Part shown: one piece after another, positions 53,554-56,279 of the stretch
Numbering within the stretch: the first letter of the stretch is position 1
How the letters are laid out: each line of letters begins with the position of its first letter
NCBI GenBank assembly: GCA_004020645.1
Contig: SAQL01000038.1
Span: forward strand, 1-56,279
Direction of reading: 5' to 3'
From: Mesorhizobium sp.
Lineage (GTDB): Bacteria > Pseudomonadota > Alphaproteobacteria > Rhizobiales > Rhizobiaceae
Length of the DNA: 56,279 nucleotides
Translations under genes and position numbers: made by a program
The notes under the pieces: model-generated
Database searches by the model: none
The model's input: the letters and a program-made list of their open reading frames with translations, nothing else
Told to the model about the DNA's origin: nothing

Positions 53554-53644
53554 ATCGCTCGCACTCAGTCGCTGGATTCGACTTCGCGAGCATGTAGATC
53601 ACGGTCACCCGATTCACAAAGGGGCGAATCGCCCCACGCAAGTC

Positions 53645-53692
53645 AAAATTGGCGCGAATCAAAATTGGCGCGAATCAAAATTGGCGCGAATC
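53645..53692. repeat. 16-bp tandem repeat upstream of rhomboid
   Basis: AAAATTGGCGCGAATC occurs three times head to tail, 53645-53660, 53661-53676 and 53677-53692, exactly. It lies about 90-140 bases upstream of the rhomboid start. Confidence 0.93.
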
Positions 53693-53991
53693 AAAAAGAA
53701 GCCGTCCAAGGTTGCCCTTGAACGGCTGGTCGAGCCCCCGTGCTCCCCCAAACTCTTGACTGAACTGCTGCCGATCGCTGCAAAACGACCGCTTCTGGAG
53801 TGGTTTTAGCGTGCCACGGCGGTGGGCGGGGCGCAACGTAAACCACTTGTTAACCTTAACGGCCCCGACCCGTGAACAAGTGTTAACGATGCTGGCACGC
53901 ATCCTGCTCCGCAACGCATGTAGGTCCTCGGAGGGCGCCCTTCTGTTCACCGATGGGACATCAGACGACAGATTGCGCGGAGCAGCATAGC

Positions 53992-54630
53992 ATGAACCAG
54001 AACGGATCGATCACGCTGTTCCATTATTGGAACCGGCTGCGTGACGGGCGCCCTGCCCCGAAGCGTTCGGAAGTCGAGCCAGCCGACATCAAGTCGCTGC
54101 TGGCCGACACCTTCATCCTGGAAAAGGATACGCGCGGCGAAGCGGTCTTCCGGCTCGCCGGCACCAGGCTTTGCGCGGTCTATGGCCGTGAGCTCAAGGG
54201 GTTTTCCTTTCCCTCGCTATGGCGCGAGAAGGACCAGCGGCTTGTCTCAAAACTGATCCACGGCGTCTTCGATCAGAAATCCGTAGTGCTCATCACCTAT
54301 GAAGGTTTCAGCCGCACCGACCGCTCCAGCAAGTTCGAGCTGCTCGCCCTGCCGCTCGACGGCGGCGTCGAAAATCCGCGCTGCCTCGGCGTGATAAGCG
54401 CTGCTGAAAAACCCTTCTGGCTGGGCGCGGATCCGATCGCCGACGCCCTGATCGATTCAATCCGTGTCGTCGATCCGGAGAAGGAACCGAAATTCCCCAG
54501 CAACCGGCCGGCCATCGACGTTCCTTCGCTTGTCCCGTCGGAACTCGATCCGCCCCAGACGATTTCGGCGCTCGGCCAGGCGCGCCGCATCCGCCATCTG
54601 GTCGTGTTCGACGGCGGGCGCGGTGAATAG
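53992..54630 (+). CDS. PAS-domain protein (PAS_5 type)
   Basis: A 212-residue protein. An N-terminal LFHYWNRLRDGRPAPKRSEV segment and FILEKDTRGEAVFRLAGTRL match the alphaproteobacterial PAS_5/DUF1488-like group that often sits beside PilZ genes. The domain covers about residues 10-150; the C-terminal 60 residues are proline- and charge-rich. No output domain is attached, so it may be a signalling adaptor. ATG 53992 is chosen over 53953. It precedes the PilZ gene by about 115 bases. Confidence 0.8.
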   Translation: MNQNGSITLFHYWNRLRDGRPAPKRSEVEPADIKSLLADTFILEKDTRGEAVFRLAGTRLCAVYGRELKGFSFPSLWREKDQRLVSKLIHGVFDQKSVVLITYEGFSRTDRSSKFELLALPLDGGVENPRCLGVISAAEKPFWLGADPIADALIDSIRVVDPEKEPKFPSNRPAIDVPSLVPSELDPPQTISALGQARRIRHLVVFDGGRGE

Positions 54631-54747
54631 TCCAAAACGCTAAAGTAGCGGGGTCAGGCTTTCCCCTTTGTTAACCTGCTTTGCTGTAACTTTCCGACGA
54701 AGTTCCTCGCATCAACGCGCGGAATGCCAAACGGGGTGTAGGCAGTC

Positions 54748-55365
54748 ATGAGGTCAGCGGCGGTCGACACCGCGCCGTCCCGAGCTGAAAGGCGTAACTT
54801 TCAGCGCGTCCGCGTGAAGATCTACGGACGCTTCATGCTGGAGGATCGCACCGAACATCCGTGCCAGGTGGTCGACATGTCTCCGGGCAATGTAGCGCTT
54901 CGCACCGAGCGCATCGGTATGCCGGGCGAGAAAGTCATCGCCTACATCGATCACATCGGCCGCATCGAGGGCGTCGTCACCCGCATTTTTCAGGACGGTT
55001 TCGCGATGACGGTCATTGCGTCCGAACGCAAGAAGGACAAGCTTGCCGCGCAATTGACCTGGCTTGCCAACAAGCACGAGCTCGATCTGCCGGAAGACCG
55101 TCGTCACGAACGCGTGGCGCCGCGCAATCCAACCAGCGTGCTTCAGCTCAGTGACGGGCGCCAGTACCAGTGCCGCATCATCGACCTGTCGCTTTCGGGC
55201 GCCGCGGTCGAGATCGACGTCAAGCCGGCAATCGGCATCCAGGTCATGCTCGGCACCATGCGCGGCCAGGTGGTGCGCCACTTCGAGGACGGCGTCGCCA
55301 TCGAGTTCGCGGTCATCCAGCGGCCAGAAACACTCGATTCCGAATTCAACGCATCCGGCACCTGA
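54748..55365 (+). CDS. Tandem PilZ-domain protein (cyclic-di-GMP binding)
   Basis: A 205-residue protein with two PilZ domains. The first starts RRNFQRVRV (residues 15-23) with the second motif in QVVDMSPGNVAL; the second starts DRRHERVAPR near residue 117 with RIIDLSLSGAAVE. The second has the fuller D-x-S-x-x-G signature; the first is degenerate (DMSPGN). It probably binds c-di-GMP and affects motility, polysaccharide or attachment. ATG 54748 follows GGTGTAGGCAG. A terminator follows. Confidence 0.92.
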   Translation: MRSAAVDTAPSRAERRNFQRVRVKIYGRFMLEDRTEHPCQVVDMSPGNVALRTERIGMPGEKVIAYIDHIGRIEGVVTRIFQDGFAMTVIASERKKDKLAAQLTWLANKHELDLPEDRRHERVAPRNPTSVLQLSDGRQYQCRIIDLSLSGAAVEIDVKPAIGIQVMLGTMRGQVVRHFEDGVAIEFAVIQRPETLDSEFNASGT

Positions 55366-55390
55366 CAAACAGCGCACATTGCCGCAATCG

Positions 55391-55416
55391 ACCGGCCCAT
55401 TTCGGCCGGTTTTTTG
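55391..55416 (+). terminator. Terminator of the PilZ gene
   Basis: Stem ACCGGCC / GGCCGGT with loop CATTTC, directly followed by TTTTTTG, 26 bases past the stop. A textbook intrinsic terminator. Confidence 0.93.
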
Positions 55417-55633
55417 TTGATCCGCGCCGGCCGTCGCGGTCCGCCAACCGATGCCGCGCCAAGGCGCCGCGCCGCGACGATGTGATCCCGCGAAAAACGC
55501 CTCAATAATTTTATACTGAAATGAGTCAAATTTTATGTTTATTCTATAGGCGTTTTACTTAATGTCTACTTCGAGCCTTTGCGTCGAATAAATCCAATCG
55601 TGTCATTGTCTCCTCAAACGGGGAGACTGGACG

Positions 55634-56242
55634 ATGAAGAAGACGAGGGGCAAGCTGTTGCTCTTGGCAATGGCGATGCAGCTTACCGCCTGGGGAACGG
55701 CGTATGCAGCGGGACCTGCCTTCATGCACACCGGCAGCCGCACCACACAGCCGGTCGGCCACTACGAGTTCTGCCAGAAGATTCCGAGGGAATGCAATCA
55801 GCGGACGCAGAAGCAGGCGCCGGTTGAGCTGACCCGCAAGCTGTGGGCGAAGATCGTGAGCATCAACAATTCCATCAACAGCAGGATCGCGCCACGCACC
55901 GATATGGAACTGTGGGGCAAGGAAGAAATCTGGTCCTATCCCAACAGCGGCTTCGGCGACTGCGAGGACTATGCGCTGGAAAAGCGCCGCGCGTTGATGA
56001 ACATTGGCGTTCCGGCCGGCGACCTGCTGATGACGGTTGCGCGCCAGCCGAACGGAGACGGCCACGCGGTGCTGACCGTGCGCACCAGCCTCGGAGAGTT
56101 CATCCTCGACAACCTCGAAACCAGGGTGTTGTCCTGGACCGCCACCGAGTACACCTACCTGAAGCGCCAATCGAGCCAGAATTCGGGCGCTTGGGTAACG
56201 ATCAACGACGGCCGCTCTGACGCGGTCGCCAGCGTCCGCTAA
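55634..56242 (+). CDS. Transglutaminase-like periplasmic cysteine peptidase (BTLCP, DUF920)
   Basis: A 202-residue exported protein. The signal peptide ends near GTAYAAGP (residue 27). The catalytic triad fits C110 in GFGDCEDYALEKR, H144 in GDGHAVLTVR and D159 in FILDNLE. The family includes LapG-like periplasmic proteases, often controlled by c-di-GMP, but most rhizobial members are uncharacterised. ATG 55634 follows GGGGAGACTGG. The 200 bases upstream are AT-rich. Confidence 0.88.
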   Translation: MKKTRGKLLLLAMAMQLTAWGTAYAAGPAFMHTGSRTTQPVGHYEFCQKIPRECNQRTQKQAPVELTRKLWAKIVSINNSINSRIAPRTDMELWGKEEIWSYPNSGFGDCEDYALEKRRALMNIGVPAGDLLMTVARQPNGDGHAVLTVRTSLGEFILDNLETRVLSWTATEYTYLKRQSSQNSGAWVTINDGRSDAVASVR

Positions 56243-56279
56243 GGACGCGACGCAAAAACCCGGTCGAGTCCCCACCCTC

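Noticed and set aside
53645..53692. Possible CRISPR or replication iterons
   Set aside because: Only three copies, no spacers, and no replication gene nearby.

Overview
The window looks like a chromosomal segment of a rhizobial alphaproteobacterium, most likely Mesorhizobium or a close Phyllobacteriaceae relative. This rests on high GC, rhizobial protein families (BA14K, NDUFA12-like, DUF2155, BTLCP-type cysteine peptidase, phasin), the conserved order M48 peptidase - dsbA - aroQ - accB - accC - aat, and typical Mesorhizobium palindromic intergenic repeats. Genus is inferred from sequence features only; no database search was run.

Layout. 1-2.5 kb: the 5' end of tuf, a DMT transporter, a GFA-family protein and tRNA-Gly/tRNA-Tyr. 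2.5-8.4 kb: rlmB, then a glyoxylate-to-glycerate module (gcl, hyi, tartronate semialdehyde reductase) divergent from an IclR regulator. 8.4-9.4 kb: two small envelope proteins and tRNA-Thr(TGT). 9.4-16.1 kb: an accessory region. It starts with a decayed tyrosine integrase abutting tRNA-Thr, continues with partial copies of the tRNA 3' end and small orphan genes, and ends with one large AT-rich gene (about 12.1-15.9 kb). That gene encodes an Mrr-like nuclease fused to a NACHT NTPase and a long C-terminal region without a recognised domain. It is the best candidate for a poorly described, probably anti-phage, system.

16.1-21.4 kb: a TetR regulator divergent from a five-gene operon for a spermidine/putrescine-type ABC importer plus a metallo-beta-lactamase-fold hydrolase; two palindromic operators lie between them. 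21.8-26.7 kb: NAD kinase, a DEAD-box RNA helicase, decayed LysR and OmpA fragments, an OmpA lipoprotein, a second GFA protein and a secreted Cys-rich protein. 27.1-36.2 kb: prfB with its programmed +1 frameshift, mrcA, amiC and, divergently, rne. 36.2-45.7 kb: glutaminase, an aminotransferase, a periplasmic M48 peptidase, a DsbA-like protein, aroQ, accB, accC, aat, an NTF2-like protein, a DUF2155 protein and an NDUFA12-like subunit. 45.9-56.3 kb: panB-panC, phasin, a GT39-type glycosyltransferase, a GNAT acetyltransferase, gatB, a CBS protein, rhomboid, a PAS protein, a two-PilZ protein and a BTLCP peptidase.

Beyond housekeeping functions, the window is rich in structured intergenic DNA: a GGGGAGTA minisatellite inverted repeat that forms the last codons of two convergent genes, a 51-bp inverted repeat inside the glyoxylate operon, twin large hairpins before aroQ, a tandem repeat carrying ribosome-binding and start-like signals between panB and panC, and several short tandem arrays.
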